From: Anthonomus grandis grandis
Taxonomy: Eukaryota; Arthropoda; Insecta; Coleoptera; Curculionidae
Assembly (NCBI RefSeq): GCF_022605725.1
Contig: NC_065557.1
Coordinates: 23,129,256-23,193,255 of the forward strand
DNA length: 64,000 bases
Direction of reading: 5' to 3'
In this document: positions 10,871 to 23,199 of the stretch, in pieces
How positions within the stretch are numbered: position 1 is the first letter of the stretch
Layout of the letters: every line of letters begins with the position of its first letter
Made by a program: the position numbers and the translations under genes
Notes under the pieces: model-generated
What the model was told of the DNA's origin: nothing
Databases searched by the model: none
What the model saw: only the letters and a program-made list of their open reading frames with translations

Positions 10871-11406
10871 AATAACATGAAAACATAAAGATTTTAAAAT
10901 GAATGAGCAGGAAAATAGAATATTTCAAAAAATTGCATTCTTCATAACTGGAAAAATATTTCTTGCATTTTGGATTTTTTTTCAATCGTTCTTAATTCTG
11001 GCCTCTTTTGATAAAAGGTTCTTGTACTTTAATTTGGCATTTACGACAATTTTAAAGATAAAAGGATGTCTTAAAATTTGAAACCATATTTAAAATTAAG
11101 CATGCACACTCAGTATTTATATGCTTTATATGTGATATAGCTTTAATCCAAGCTATTTATTTAAGTTTTCAGATTATGGAAAGAGAAAAAAATGTATATG
11201 GAAAGTATGTATATGGAAAGAGAAAAAAATGTACATAGTAAAGCAACGGAAGGTTTTTAAGATATTCCGCCATCAAAGAAAGCAAAAAATATTAAGTATG
11301 GTATTTTCCGACACGTGTCTCTGGCTCACTTGCGGATTATCATGAAAATCTTTAGCCCCTTAACCATTCGCGTTAACCTTTCACATTGGCTTATACTATA
11401 AGTATA
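10871..11406. other. AT-rich stretch with a short tandem duplication
   Basis: No gene seen. A TATATGGAAAGAGAAAAAAATGTA unit is repeated twice between about 11175 and 11240. Confidence 0.4.
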
Positions 11407-11708
11407 TACCGGGTGGTGCGTCGCCGAGCGGAACATAGGAAAACCCATGTAAATTTTAAGGGCGTCAATTATTGGCTTCCCTGTACATTTTATAGGCAAA
11501 ATATAAGATAACTTTTTGACGAGACCAATCTGGCAAACCCTTGTGCAAAGTTTCAAAAAATTGTAATAAGCGAATCTTGAATTATTCTATTAAATGTAAT
11601 TGCAAAATTAGCAAATATTCGGTTCAGGTAAAACCAAACGGGCACCAGTAGAATGAATATTGTCACTGACGTGAGGAAAAGTGTCAATAAATCAGTGACA
11701 GTCGATAT

Positions 11709-12509
11709 TTGAAAACAAGTATGAATTATTCAATCGACGAAAAAATAGCCATTATTAAGTGGCATTATGCGGAAAACAGTTTTAGAGCAGTATCTAAAAT
11801 GTTTTCAGTTTATTTCCCCACCAAGCCCATTCCGTCCATTTCAACTATTAAACGTATTGTCAATAAGTTCGAGTCCAAAGGTAATAAATAATTGTAAATG
11901 TTTAACTCAGGATATCGAAAATAGAGCCGAAGAAAGAGAGAACAGAGATCTTAATATTCTACTGAGTGTGAAGAAAAACAAAATGGTTAGTACGAGGGTT
12001 CTTGGGCAAGAGGTAGATAAACATCATACAACGGTATTGCTCACTTAAAAAAAAACACAAATATTATTCGTATAAATTCGAAAAACATCAAGAGCTGCAG
12101 GAAGGAGATGAAAAGCGAAGAATGGCATTTTGTTTAGAAATGATGGAAAAAGCAAATAATGATAGGATTTTTTTTTTAAATATTTGTTTTACTGATGAAT
12201 GTACATTTACACTCAACAATACACCAAATGTTCAGAATTGCCGGTATTGGAGCCAAGAAAATGAACATCGCTTTGTTCATACTCGGACACAATATCCCCA
12301 AAAAACAAATGTATTCGTGGGAATTATCGGACACCATATCATTGGACCCTTTTTTATGGACTATAACCTAACAGCTGAAACCTATTTGGACTTATATCAA
12401 AATCAAGTTGGACCCGCCTTGGAAGAAGTTGTTCAGGAAGATCAAATATGATCTGGTACCAAATGGATGGTTGCCCGGCCCATAATGCCCGTATTTTTTT
12501 TATGGTAAA
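11709..12509 (+). pseudogene. Tc1/mariner transposase, family C, truncated by a LINE
   Basis: It starts MNYSIDEKIAIIKWHYAEN, an N-terminal helix-turn-helix DNA-binding region, and continues ISTIKRIVNKFESKG. After frameshifts the catalytic core is clear: CFTDECTF (first catalytic Asp), NCRYWSQENEH, TQYPQKTNVFVGIIGHHIIGPFF and WYQMDGCPAHNAR (second Asp present). It stops at about 12500, where a LINE poly(A) tail (as T on this strand) begins, so the third catalytic acidic residue and C-terminus are missing. Confidence 0.8.
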
Positions 12510-13920
12510 CGCAAGCACAAGAGGAAATCCTATGTCACTCTTGGAGTGGTGCTTGCGCGAAGATATTTGTGGGCATTTATCTTGAATCGCTACAGATTGT
12601 ATGCGTCGGGAAATATGTGAGGTGGAAGCCCGTTCCACAAAGATGTTCTCCAGATGAATGAGTCCCGATACAGCGACGTCCTTGGGGTAGGCAGGTGGAC
12701 TCGATGTTGATGAGCCGCAACTGCTAGACGCGTCCTTCTTGCCGGAACAGCCCTGGGTGGGATCAGGCCTGCCAGCTCAGAGGAGCACTTACCATGATAA
12801 TAACGGTAGAATAAACAGAGATCAGCCACCTTTCTCCTGTGCTCCAGATTATCCAGAATATTTCTTAGTTCTGGTTTGTCGATAAGACGAACAGCTCTCT
12901 TCTGTATAGAATCTAGCAGCTTTAAACTATGCTTGGGTGCAGAGCTCCAGACATGCGAGCAATACTCGAGGGAAGGGCGTATTTGAGCCTTATAAAGAGT
13001 CAGCAGCTGTTCTGGTGTATACAGTTTTTTTCGTTTTGAAAAGCACTCCGAGTTTTTTTGGAAGCTGTTCTGGCGATCTCTGCAACGTGGTCATGCCAGG
13101 ACACACTGTTGGTGACTTCGACTCCTAGAAGATGTAAAGATGATTTCATTGGCAATGTTTTCCCTGCCATAACCAGCTCCGGGCCACCAAGGTCAGTCTT
13201 CATCGTAAATACTGCAGCCTGCGTTTTTTTAGCGTTAAAATTGACCAGATTGTTATCGCCCCACTCCAAGGTTGCTCTAATATCCCTGTTGGTTGAAGCT
13301 ACTTGTTGCTGCCTAAGATTCTGAGAAGTTGCGGCTGTCGTTGGTTTGGCGGACTTAAATGTGGAAATAAGTGTGCTATCGTCCGCAAAGCTGTAGATTG
13401 GATTGACAGTGGTTCATAGCAAATCATTGATATATATCAAGAAAAGAGTGGGGGATAGAATGCATCCTTGAGGGACTCCAGCGTTAATGTTAAATTTGTC
13501 GGAGAGGTGTCCATCGACGGCTACTTGGATTGTTCGTTGTTCAAGAAAACTTTTGATCCAATTCAATAATGAGTTAACTGATTGAGGAGAGCTTGGTTAG
13601 TAGTCCCTCATGCCACACTCTGTCAAATGCCTTGGAAATGTCAAGAGCGACTGAGCGGGACTCGCCGTGCTTCTCCATGGCCTCCGTCCACAAGTGTGTG
13701 ACGTAAGCCAGAAGATCGCCGGTGGATCTAAGCTTTCGGAAGCCGTATTGATGATCGTTGATTAGTCCAGATGATTCCAGATATCTTAACAGTTGTTGGT
13801 TGACTGCTTTCTCCATAATCTTCGATATTACTGGAACTAGTGTAATCGGGCGATAATTGGACGGCATCGTCTTCTTTCCCTTTTTGGGTACAGCTTGCAC
13901 TTGTTTAGCTGTTAATGGAG
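12493..13920 (-). pseudogene. Jockey/CR1-like LINE reverse transcriptase, 5'-truncated
   Basis: The minus-strand frame starts within the RT fingers (MPSNYRPITLVPVISKIMEK) and shows HQYGFRKLRSTGDLL, motif A VALDISKAFDRVWH, VPQGCILSP, an intact FADDSTLIS active site (near 13410), then a C-terminal MADLCLFYRYYHGKCSSEL with LYRDSFIWRTSLWNGLPP. Lesions include a +1 frameshift near 13600 and a TGA just before the FADD motif. A run of T at 12493-12500 is the poly(A) tail, placing the insertion inside the family C transposase. It resembles endonuclease-RT LINEs common in insects; the exact clade is unsure. Confidence 0.8.
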
Positions 13921-13999
13921 GGGTTGTTTAAACATTTGATTAATTGATGTTTTTATGTAATTCTCTATTATTTTTAAAAAAGTTATTGTATTTTATTTT

Positions 14000-14210
14000 A
14001 TTTTATTTTTCCACACTTAGTAAAATATTAAGAGTTCTGTTCTCTCTTTTTTCGGATCTATTTTCGATTTTCTGAGTTAAACATTTACAATTATTTATTG
14101 CAATGTCTTTGGACTTGAATTTACTAACAATAGGTCTAATGGTTGTTTAGGTATAGTTTAATGAAATGGACTAGATAGGCTTGATGGGAAAATAAATTGA
14201 AAATATTTCA
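14000..14210 (-). pseudogene. Inverted second copy of family C transposase N-terminus
   Basis: The reverse complement aligns base for base, with scattered changes, to 11785-11985 of the left arm (for example the AATAAATAATTGTAAATGTT tract and the following GAAAATAGA region). The sequence diverges after CTAAGTGTG. It is broken by indels and encodes nothing intact. Confidence 0.7.
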
Positions 14211-14798
14211 GATACTGCTATTGGTTTAAATAAGTTTTAAGTATGATAAAATTATTTTTTTAATAATCGATAATTATAATTGTTATTGGTTTAACTTCAT
14301 CGTTATATTAAATAAAAGTTTAGATAAAAAAGTAATTTTATTATTTGTGATGCTGTAGATTTCGTGTTTTTTACCTTTTATAAAAGTGTATGACCAGCAT
14401 CTTTGGGATAATGGATGAGTTTTTCGAGTTAAAAAAGTAATGTTAACGTGTCTTACTTTGAATGTATGGTTGTAAGATTGATAAAACGAAAAAAAAAATT
14501 TCTTGTATTCAGCTGTACGTCAGATTTGACAAAGCCTTATAACAAATTGTTTGCTGGTGGCTGGTGTCTGGTTTTACCTGAATCGAAAATTTGGTAATTT
14601 TGCAATTACATTTAATTGAATAATACAAGATTCGCTTATTAAACTTTTTTGAAACTTTGCACGAGGGTTTGCCAGATTGGTCTCTTCAAAAAGTTATCTT
14701 ACATTTTTTCTGTAAAATGTACAGGGAAGCCAATAATTGACCCCCTTAAAATTTACATGGGATTTCCTATGTTCGGCTCGGCGACGCACCACCCGCTA

Positions 14799-16473
14799 TA
14801 ATTATACTATATAAGTATACATTTATTACGAAAGTATATTTACAGTGGGGTATTACAGATTTAAATATTTTTCTTTCTTGAGGCATTTCTTATATTAGTA
14901 TATTCCTAGTAATACTTTTATTATTACTTCTTTTTAATTCTCGTCGAGTAATATCTTTGTAGTTTTAAGAACGGTGCTATTTTATTATTATTCATTGAAA
15001 TATTTAGTACATACCTTTTTGGAGTCATAGATAAAGCGCGCGCAACTATATCATGTAAACCGATAAAACGGGTAAAGTTTTCTGTGAAGAAAAAATACAG
15101 AAGATTTGTTATTATATTAGAATTAATAATATAATAATCCTTTAATAAAATATCTTTAAAAATATTACTTAATTTTAAGGTAATCTTATACAGGGTGTAA
15201 ATCCTATTTGCTATGTGTGACTATTGCTATTTCTGAAACTATAGGATATACGAGGGCGGTTAAATCAGAAAAAAGTTGCCAATTTTGATGCTTATTGTAA
15301 ATCATTTTACAGCGTTGGAAAATATTTATTAGTTCGTGAATTACAGGGTAATTTATAAACAAAATGCCAACATTTATTTAAATGATTGGTTTTAGAAATT
15401 TACTTCGCCTCCGACAAACCTGCATAAACCTAGAGGACCTAAAGTATTATGGTATGTATAAATTGTACCTCAAAGAACTAAATGTCATATTTAATCAAGG
15501 CACCTGCTACAGCAGAAGTCTACAAAGCATATAGGGGAATTAAAATACATTAAGCACATTAAAAAAGGTTTATTATTGAATAGATACATATCGTAATCTT
15601 AAAAAGAAAAGAAAAAAAACCTATAATTTCTGTCCTTATTTCATACTTTTCTCAAAATAAAAAAAAATCATAATGTCAATTTAACTAAAATTAATTAATA
15701 AAGAAAACCGAATTTTTAAATAGTTTTTCTATATTAGGTTTTTCATTTTTTATGTAAGTTATGATATTTTTCTGCCTCAGGTTCTTTTTTGGAAATCAAG
15801 TATAGAATGCCACAATAAAATTAAATTGGCTAACTACACAATGACAACGCTGGAAAACGGAAGGAGATTAATTAGGGCATTATTTGTCTGACAAGGCCAC
15901 GCTGCATGTAAGCTTCAAGTTGAGTTATTGACGCTCGCGGCATCCAATAGCTTCCACCGTTACGTCAAAATACGGATTGTGTGTTTGATAGCTTTACGTG
16001 GCTAGGACTACTGGGTGTCAGCTCTGTTAGCAATGATAATATAAAAACTGACCGTGCATAATCAATCTTCCATGTGGAGTTGACATTTTTTGTTCTTGAA
16101 ATAAAATGATTGCACTGGAGCTAATAATAAAAACTGCTTAACCACTTTCTATCTCGTATTATCAGCCAAAAGACTTAAGAAGCTTAAGAGCCATTAGCAG
16201 TTTTGTACAAGCTTACCCTTAATAAACTTTAATTAGAAATTGTTGTAGCAATATAAAAGTCAAATAATTAATAATATCACATATTTACTATGAAGACATG
16301 GGTTAATAAGTTATGAAGATTATCTATGGAGTATGTTTGCAGATCGTTTTACGAAGATATTTGACAGACTGGACAACACATTTTTGTTTTGCTGGCTAAA
16401 CTTTAACTAATTGATTTCAGAAGTAATATTATTTGTTGGTTGTGATATATTATTTACTGTATAAGTGGTAATA
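14799..16473. other. AT-rich stretch, TIR-like start at 15189, one GC-richer patch
   Basis: No gene recognised. TACAGGGTGTAAATCC at 15189 looks like a Tc1-type terminus, but no partner end was found. The segment 15880-16030 is richer in GC than its surroundings and could be regulatory or an unrecognised exon; neither strand gave a convincing protein. Confidence 0.35.
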
Positions 16474-18437
16474 TACATTGCTTTCATTTTAAAACGATCC
16501 ACCCTTAATAACTTTCTTAAAAAAAAAAAAAAAAAAAAAAAACACGTCAAATTAGATATACAGGGGGACGTTTAATTATGCATTTACTGAAGTATTGTCA
16601 ATCACCTCCTCACCTCCAGCTAACCTCACTTTAATATGTCAAATGGGAACCCCTATCGTGTGATACATCATAGTAAGCAGCGTCAAATTCTCTATTTAAC
16701 GGTACCAAAAAAAATGAAATCAGTAAATGTGTAAGCAAATAGTTATCGAAAATGTCTATAAATAATGAATATTTTATTTACACCAAACTTTGGTATGTCA
16801 AATGGCTACCCCATGGTGTGATACATTATTTTACATTATTAAGGGCATTCATTATGCTATCAATGGTTGTAAAAAAAAATAAAATTAATTGACCAAGAAG
16901 CAATTAAAGTGTAAATCGGTAGGGTAGAAAAACAAATTTAATTAGTTTAACAAATTTATTTTATTAAATGTTTAAAATGCGCGCCGTTATTAGCAAGACA
17001 ATAAAAAAAGCCTATTTTCAAACTCCTTACGAACATTGGCAAGGGTCTGCCCGCTAATTTCTCTGCATTCTTAAAATATTGAATTTTTTAAATTCTCAAT
17101 ACTCTCAGGTGGGGTTTTATAAACTTTGCTTTTTAAGTAGCCCCAAAGAAAAAAGTCTAGTGGGGTTAGGTCCGGAGACCGCGCAGGCCATTCGATTGCA
17201 CCACGTCTGCCAATCCACTTTTCTCGAAAATCTCGGATTTTCATTATCCCAGTATCTACAGTTATGTCTGTTCACCAGGCCATTTAAAACAAAGGTCGAC
17301 TCGTCACTGATGCAAATGTTCTTCAATAAATGGGGATCGTCGTCAATTCGCTGGCACATCACTTCACAAAATTGAATTCTCCTATCAAAATCATTAAACT
17401 TTATCTACGGAACCAGTGGAAATATTTGTTAGTTTTGCGGCCTTTGGTATAGACAAAGTTGGATCCATAGCAAATTGTCCTAGTACTTCAACTTGGCATG
17501 CTTCATCGACAACTCTATTTTCATATTTTTTCTTATTGCAAATCGATCCCGTCTCTTCAAATTTTCGTATCAATTCTAATACGTATTTATGGCTCACGTT
17601 TTTATCTTGATACCTTTCATTAAATGCTCTCGCGGTTCTGCGAGCCCACCGATCTTGAGCTCCATAAAGGAAAATTATTTCTATTTCTTCGGCTAGCGTA
17701 TACACCATTTTATTAACTCACTGTTTTACTAAAATTGAAAAATTGCATGCGTCAAACTAATAGTTTTAACAATAATAAATCGCCTGCTTTTTAAACGCCT
17801 TAAAAATGTAAGGTTTTGCAGTGTTTTTTTGTACCTATTAGGTAGGTTTCGCAAAAAATATAAGTGAAATAAATACACATACTTTTATAAGACTGCAAAG
17901 ATTTTTGCAAAAAATTTGAAGACACTCTTTTTTCTCGCAAATAACGGTACACATTCTTTACTTTAAAAATAAATAATTCGCTTGAACTAAATGTACTGTT
18001 TGTTACCACACATCTTAACTTCTAAATTGCTTGTATTTTTTTTTTGATGATCTATTATAAAAAATGTAAGAATTTTAAAATGATGTAGGTACCACACTAA
18101 AAGTATTCATTTAAAATACCAAAGTTTGGCGTAAATAAAATATTTATTATTTCTAGACATTTTCGCTAACTATTTGCTTACACATTTACCGATTTCATTT
18201 TTTTTGGTACCGTTGAATAGAGAATTTTACGCTGCTTACTATGATGTATCACACGATGGGGGTTCCCATTTGACATATTAAAGTGAGGTTAGCTGGAGGT
18301 GAGGAGGTGATTGACAGAACTTCAGTAAATGCATAATTAAACGTCCCCTTATATATCTAATTTGACGTGTTTTTTTTTTTATTTTTTTTTTTAAGAAAGT
18401 TATTAAGGGTGGATCGTTTTGAAATAAAAGCACTGTA
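16474..18437 (-). mobile_element. Family A mariner-like element with about 340 bp TIRs, nearly full length
   Basis: The element is bounded by TACATTGCTTTC at the left and GCACTGTA at the right, each next to a TA (16472-16473 and 18438-18439). Inverted repeats span about 16474-16830 and 18100-18437. They include the AGCTAACCTCACTTTAATAT block and the CATCGTGTGATACATCATAG-type block in mirror image. Long TIRs of this size are unusual for mariner but occur in some insect Tc1/mariner families. An A-run at 16513-16536 mirrors a T-rich stretch in the other arm. Confidence 0.85.
17117..17708 (-). pseudogene. Family A transposase, N-terminal half
   Basis: The minus-strand frame starts MVYTLAEEIEIIFLYGAQDR at 17708, a helix-turn-helix region (KYVLELIRKFEETGS), then LGQFAMDPTLSIPKAAKLTN. 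After a frameshift near 17390 it continues CQRIDDDPHLLKNICISDESTF, which carries the first catalytic Asp, and NRHNCRYWDNENPRF. At about 17230 it skips directly to the C-terminal part (GPNPTRLFSLGLLKK, a degenerate SPDLTPLDFFLWGYLKSK). The second Asp segment is thus deleted and the copy cannot catalyse transposition. Confidence 0.85.
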
Positions 18438-18600
18438 TAAGATTAAATTATTTTATTATAATGTATATAGAGTGACAATTAAAAAATATGAAATGGCAAT
18501 ATATTAGAAACGAAAAGCTGAATAAAAAAATTCCTTTCCCTCCTTTCTTTTTAAGCTATCGCATGAACGGTGTGGGCTAGCGGTCAACGCAGCAAACGTT

Positions 18601-19808
18601 TACAGCCTTATCACCACCTTAAATAATAAAATAATTTTTTGAGGCCGAAACTTTGTGTTGTTCTCTTTTGATTTATGAATAAAGAAACGCGGATGACAGT
18701 TTCTATAAAATAAAGAAGGAACAAAAATAAGGGGGAAACAACATATTATCTCAACCTCTTGGACAGGATACATCTCTAAAATCTTAAATAGAAAGAATGG
18801 TCGAATGATACATCATTTTGAAGCTTTTGAAAAATGTTTTCCAATGATATAATAAAAAGCAACATTTCAGAAAATTCTCCTTTGTTTATCTAGAAAAATA
18901 ATCAGATCAAACATCTCTTCAGAATTCTAAACATGTCAAGTCTATATTTTGTATTGTTTTATTTACCTTATGTTTTTTTTCTTGAGTTGTTTATAAATAT
19001 TCGCATTTTATTATCGAAGAATTTACTTTAAGAGTAACTTATACTAGTATTATTATTTTAAGAACAGTTCACTTTTTTTGGTTCAGTTTAAATGAAAAGT
19101 AGCACTTCTCATCTTTAACAATGGTGTACAGCATAACTAAACCTGTAGACATTATTTTCATTTAGGGCTCCCAAGATAAATGTTTCTTAAGGACAGCTGA
19201 ACGTTTTAGCGAAAGGCATCCAGGTCAAAATTTAAGCCCGGAGTAGATTCGCCAACTAGCAGCCATATTTAAAGAAACTGTTACGAATAAAAAGAGAAAT
19301 CAACCGAGATTAGTCGATGAAACAGCGCAAATTGAAATTCTGGATTATCTCGTGAATCAATAATAAAGGTCCTTAGATTTCATATTGAGAGAAGGGCATA
19401 CCCAGTACTGGCTGATATATTGGGAGATGGTATTACCGGCCCAATATTTATACCAGGAAATTTAACTGGCAGTATCTATTGAATTACTAAATGCGAAAAT
19501 TAAGAAATCAGAGGAACTTACACGGAAATTAATCTTTAGAAAAACGCTTACTACAATTCCAATAGGATGGAGCACCTCCTCATTATATAGTTCCTGTTAG
19601 ACAATAGTTGAAGGATTATTATTTTAACCAGTGGAAAGACGTAAACAGAAAGTAGAAAGTATCTCACCCTGTCCAAGAGGTTGCAGATAAGGGTAAGATG
19701 ATATTATTGTTTTGTTCTTCTTTCGTTTTATTGAAACTATTTTCAGCGATTTTTATTCAGTTTTTCGTTCGTATATGGCCATTTCAAGTTTTTAAATTAT
19801 TACCCTAT
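18601..19808 (+). mobile_element. Tc1/mariner element, family D, with long degenerate TIRs
   Basis: Inverted arms of about 170 bp (18601-18790 and 19665-19808) share CCTGTCCAAGAGGTTG and the neighbouring GTTCCTTCTTT-like tract, with a right end ACCCTATA beside a TA. The interior (19195-19640) has transposase pieces on the plus strand: a helix-turn-helix segment RHPGQNLSP then IRQLAAIFKET, KKRNQPRLVDE, a degenerate VLADILGDGITGPIFIPGNLTG, and QDGAPPHYIVPVRQ, spread over three frames. It is heavily decayed. Confidence 0.65.
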
Positions 19809-19869
19809 ATATATTGTAATTATATAATGAAACTTCAAAGAAAAAAGCTAGCACGGAGAGTTAAATGGT

Positions 19870-20700
19870 AAAGGTATATGTTTATCGGGATACTATGTAA
19901 TTTGACTATGTCTGTTATGACATCCTGCTGCAATAATTATCCCTATATGGAAGAAGAGGAAATTCATACAAAAAAATACATTTTACCAATTAATACATTA
20001 TACCAAGACCTCAGAAATCCTAATGAAATTAATAGTTATTTTACATCATCTTTGCAATCCATATCAAATATCCCAAATAATCAAATTTTATATTATAACA
20101 CCCATATATTCAACCCAGAAATTAACTTAATTTTTTTTAGCTACATTGTATGGATGGAACACATACGCTTCGCTTTACATAACGTCCGAACTAACGCTGT
20201 TGCGTGCAGTTCAAATAAATGCAAAAATGCTAAAAATATGTAGCCCTTTAATAGATCATAATTATAATTTTACACTTTGCTAACACGGCCATAGAGAAGA
20301 AACAAGTTCCAACAATTTGGAAAACTGCTCCGGGAATACCACTACCAAAGAATAGCCAGCCCTCCCATTTTTCTGAGCAACAGACCTATAAACAAATGTT
20401 GACTAAAGAAAATAAAAATGCGAAAAATAAGATTTTGAAAGACTGTCATTTTGCGCTATGGGTAGAAGTAATGATTTAATTTGACCATAAAGCATTCAGT
20501 GGGAGGATTTAAACGATTAATCGCATGACCTCCCCTTTCTATTTAATTTTATAAAAAAGATAAGATAAAAAGATAAGAGGAGGAAGGACAATAAGAGCCG
20601 CATTGTATACGGTTCATGTCTTACAGGTCTCGATAAACAAAAAATACAAAGGGTACAGAACGCTTGCTGTGGATTAACGTATGGTATACTTGTTGGAATA
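19870..20700 (+). pseudogene. LINE fragment: RT start joined to C-terminus
   Basis: The frame from 19878 resembles the linker and first RT block of an endonuclease-type LINE: EINSYFTSSLQSISNIPNN, NPEINLIFF, then after frameshifts VPTIWKTAPGIPLPK. From 20580 the frame jumps to a C-terminal segment, YGSCLTGLDKQKIQRVQNAC, so most of the RT is deleted. No catalytic FADD is present. Confidence 0.6.
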
Positions 20701-20749
20701 TTTGTAACTTAAAGTTCCTTCCTTGGCTTCAATGTATATCTCTGGGGAC

Positions 20750-21940
20750 ATCAAATCGATAAATCTAGTTCTGGGACTGCACTTTAGCTCCTGTCGTTGC
20801 TTTTTGGTTTGGAATCAGATAAACCTCGGGCCACTGAGAAAAGTAATTGATTTCCATTGCTACTAGTAGAAGAAGGTCCTGCTACGTCTATGGCAATTCG
20901 TTTAAACGGTGCACCAGCAAGATCATTTTTCCTCTGGTCCGGGTTCTTGGGCCCTTGCTTGATGAACATTGCTCACACTGTCGGCACCAGCATTTAACAT
21001 CTTCATGACTATTTAGCCAGTAAAACGGTTTACATTGAACAATAAGTAGAGCAACTACACCAAGCTTTTGAGTTCTGGAGATTTGTCAGAAATATCTTTT
21101 CATTCTGGTTTTGAAATTTATGGAGATTTCAGTTCGTAAATAGGACCAAATACTGGATCATCACACTGATCCTGGATTAAGCTAGCTACATCTTACTTCT
21201 TAGAACTGTTAAGGCCAATACGATTACAAGTAAATATCTTTGGATGTTGTTTTGATTTCTTTTTAAGACAATGTTGACATATTTCAATATAGGGTCTTCT
21301 CGATAAAGCATCGGCGTTTTGGTGATATTTGCTTTTCCTATGTTCTATTGTAAAGTGATACTCTTGTAATCGTTAAAGCCACCTTGCTATTTATCCTTCG
21401 GGGTTTTTGAACTGAAACAGCCATTTCACAGAGGCATGATCAGTCCTAAGGATGAATCGTTGACCATAGAAATATTTATGGAAATGTTTAATAGCTTTTA
21501 CTGCTGCTAATAGCTCTCGCCTGGTGACGCAATAGTTTCTTTCTGGTTTTGATAGCTTTTTACTGAAATTAGCTATCAGTTGCTCGATAGGACGTCTCCG
21601 ATTCGGCATCTGTATCCAAAATAAAAGTTTGTCTAGGAATCGGATACATTAAAATTGGAGGTGTACACAGTGCTCTTTTTAACCCTTGAAATGCATCTTC
21701 ACAGCCTGCTGACCAACTAAATACCATTTTCTTTTCCCTAAGCTTATGTAGAGACTTTGCAAGATTAGCGAAATTTCTTACAAATCTTCTGTAATAGGAG
21801 CAAAGGCCCAGAAAGCTTGTTAACTGGTGTTGTCAGTGGGCCGTGATCAATTTTCGATTGCTTCTACTTTATCTGGATCAGCCTTGACACCTTTTTCCGA
21901 TATTACATGGCCAAGGTATCGAACTTCATTTACTTATCCC
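20750..21940 (-). pseudogene. Gypsy-type pol remnant, second family
   Basis: On the minus strand the order is RT end (EVRYLGHVISEKGVKADPDK, near 21930-21870), RNase H (SKKLSKPERNYCVTRRELL and AVKAIKHFHKYFYGQRF, then TDHASVKWL), and integrase start (GAPFKRIAIDVAGP at about 20900). Several frameshifts and stops separate them. This family differs from the one at 4739-10870. It is truncated where it meets a Dong-like fragment near 21940 and ends near 20750 in a LINE remnant. Confidence 0.75.
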
Positions 21941-21944
21941 AGAT

Positions 21945-22440
21945 GCCTCCGATATCAAAAGGATTAAGCTCTGTGGGGGCCTTTTCGGTGCCCTTAAGTG
22001 ACCTGAAATGTAAAGTTATCTCCTAGGAATTTTCGGGTGCTGCGAGCAGTTGCCAGTAGTACTGCCTTTTGCATGTGCTTACATAGATGTTCGCCAGTTC
22101 CTAGTTGTTTAAGGTATTTCAGTAGACTCTTTGTAGATATAACAATTGGGATGGTCTGAATATTATCCATTCTCCATTGCCTTCCGATTTGAATTTCTAG
22201 ATCTCTGTATTTGGCGATTTTCTCAGTGTATTTCTCTTGCAGATTATTGTTGTTCGGTATGGCTACGTCAATTAGAGTTGTTTTCCTGGAAATTTTATCT
22301 ATTAAAATAAGATCTGGTCTATTATGCCTTACATGTTGATCAGTAAGCACACTGCGGTCCCAATATAACTTATATCGGTCATTTTCCACTACGGGTTTTG
22401 GAGTATATGTATAATACGGAACCTTCCTATATTATTATTA
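21945..22440 (-). pseudogene. Dong/R4-like LINE, endonuclease end only
   Basis: The frame carries NRPDLILIDKISRKTTLIDVAIPNNNN, the PD-(D/E)xK restriction-like endonuclease core (RPD...D-V-A-I-P), then the C-terminus with ARSTRKFLGDN. It is the same clade as the element at 5848-8185 but is a separate, 5'-truncated copy. A (TTA)n run (22427-22445) lies at its 5' side, again consistent with TAA-targeted insertion. Confidence 0.75.
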
Positions 22441-22599
22441 TTATTGCTATTAATTTCTTGGTATCCACCTTAATAAAGCCTCACCTTAACAACATAGAAA
22501 AACAATCTTCAAATCTTGCAAGTATAACATTTTTAATCAATTATCAACATAAATCAACTTATTATGTGAAAATTATCAACATATTTGTGTCAAGAAATT

Positions 22600-22965
22600 A
22601 TTAGAACAGTATACATGGGGATGTTTCAGAGCCATGCCTATGGGATGCGGTTTTTCGGAAGCTCTACGATGTTATGTTTTTATACTATAAAAAGCAGTAA
22701 TTAGAGTAATTGCAAAGCTGTCATACATGTAAAATTTACTTTAATAAACTCCACTTTTGTTTTTGAATGTTTGTTATACGCAAAGCTATCTAAATTTACT
22801 GCTCATATAAATTTACATACCTATAACACTAGGACAAAGTCTTTAATAGTTTTACCTCAACATCCTTTAAGTACAACACACAATAGTTTTGTAATAACTT
22901 CTATTAAATTATATATACTTATATATATCATCTTTCATACAGCCTGTGCAGGTAAGAAAATTTAA
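22600..22965 (+). pseudogene. LINE C-terminal remnant
   Basis: Frames read a WGC...KAVIRVIAKLSYM segment, then FLNVCYTQSYL, and then HTYNTRTKSLIVLPQHPLS with IKLYILI. This order (thumb, then HxYNTRxK, then IKLYN) is typical of the C-terminus of jockey/CR1-type LINEs without RNase H. It is interrupted by frameshifts and lacks the RT core. Confidence 0.55.
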
Positions 22966-23199
22966 AATCAGTATAGAGTGCATATTAATTTCTCTGTCTT
23001 ACACATACAAAAAATTTTTAGATGAACCATTGGAAATTGAATCATTGCTAAAGAAATTGATTTGTTTGGACTTATTTTCCATTAATTATGTTTATATTGT
23101 TGTTATGGTAAACATTAATTCTTAGGCTATGGTTTTAGGTTATAAATTTCAAAATGTAGGTTAGATTCTTCTTCGTGAACACAGTTGCTGTGAGCGCAT

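Larger units (their letters stand above)
11407..14798. mobile_element. Inverted composite of Tc1/mariner arms carrying a LINE
   Basis: Inverted repeats of about 240 bp (11407-11645 and 14565-14798) begin with the shared CGGGTGGTGCGTCGCCGAGC near each TA-flanked edge. Inside the left arm a transposase runs on the plus strand (11709-12509). Inside the right arm the N-terminal part of the same transposase runs on the minus strand (14000-14210). The two arms are therefore two partial copies of one element facing opposite ways, not one element with two short ends. A LINE (12493-13920) occupies the middle. The right arm also holds about 280 bases not present in the left arm (14215-14500). Confidence 0.75.

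Noticed and set aside
12937..13324. Plus-strand frames
   Set aside because: They are shadows of the minus-strand LINE.
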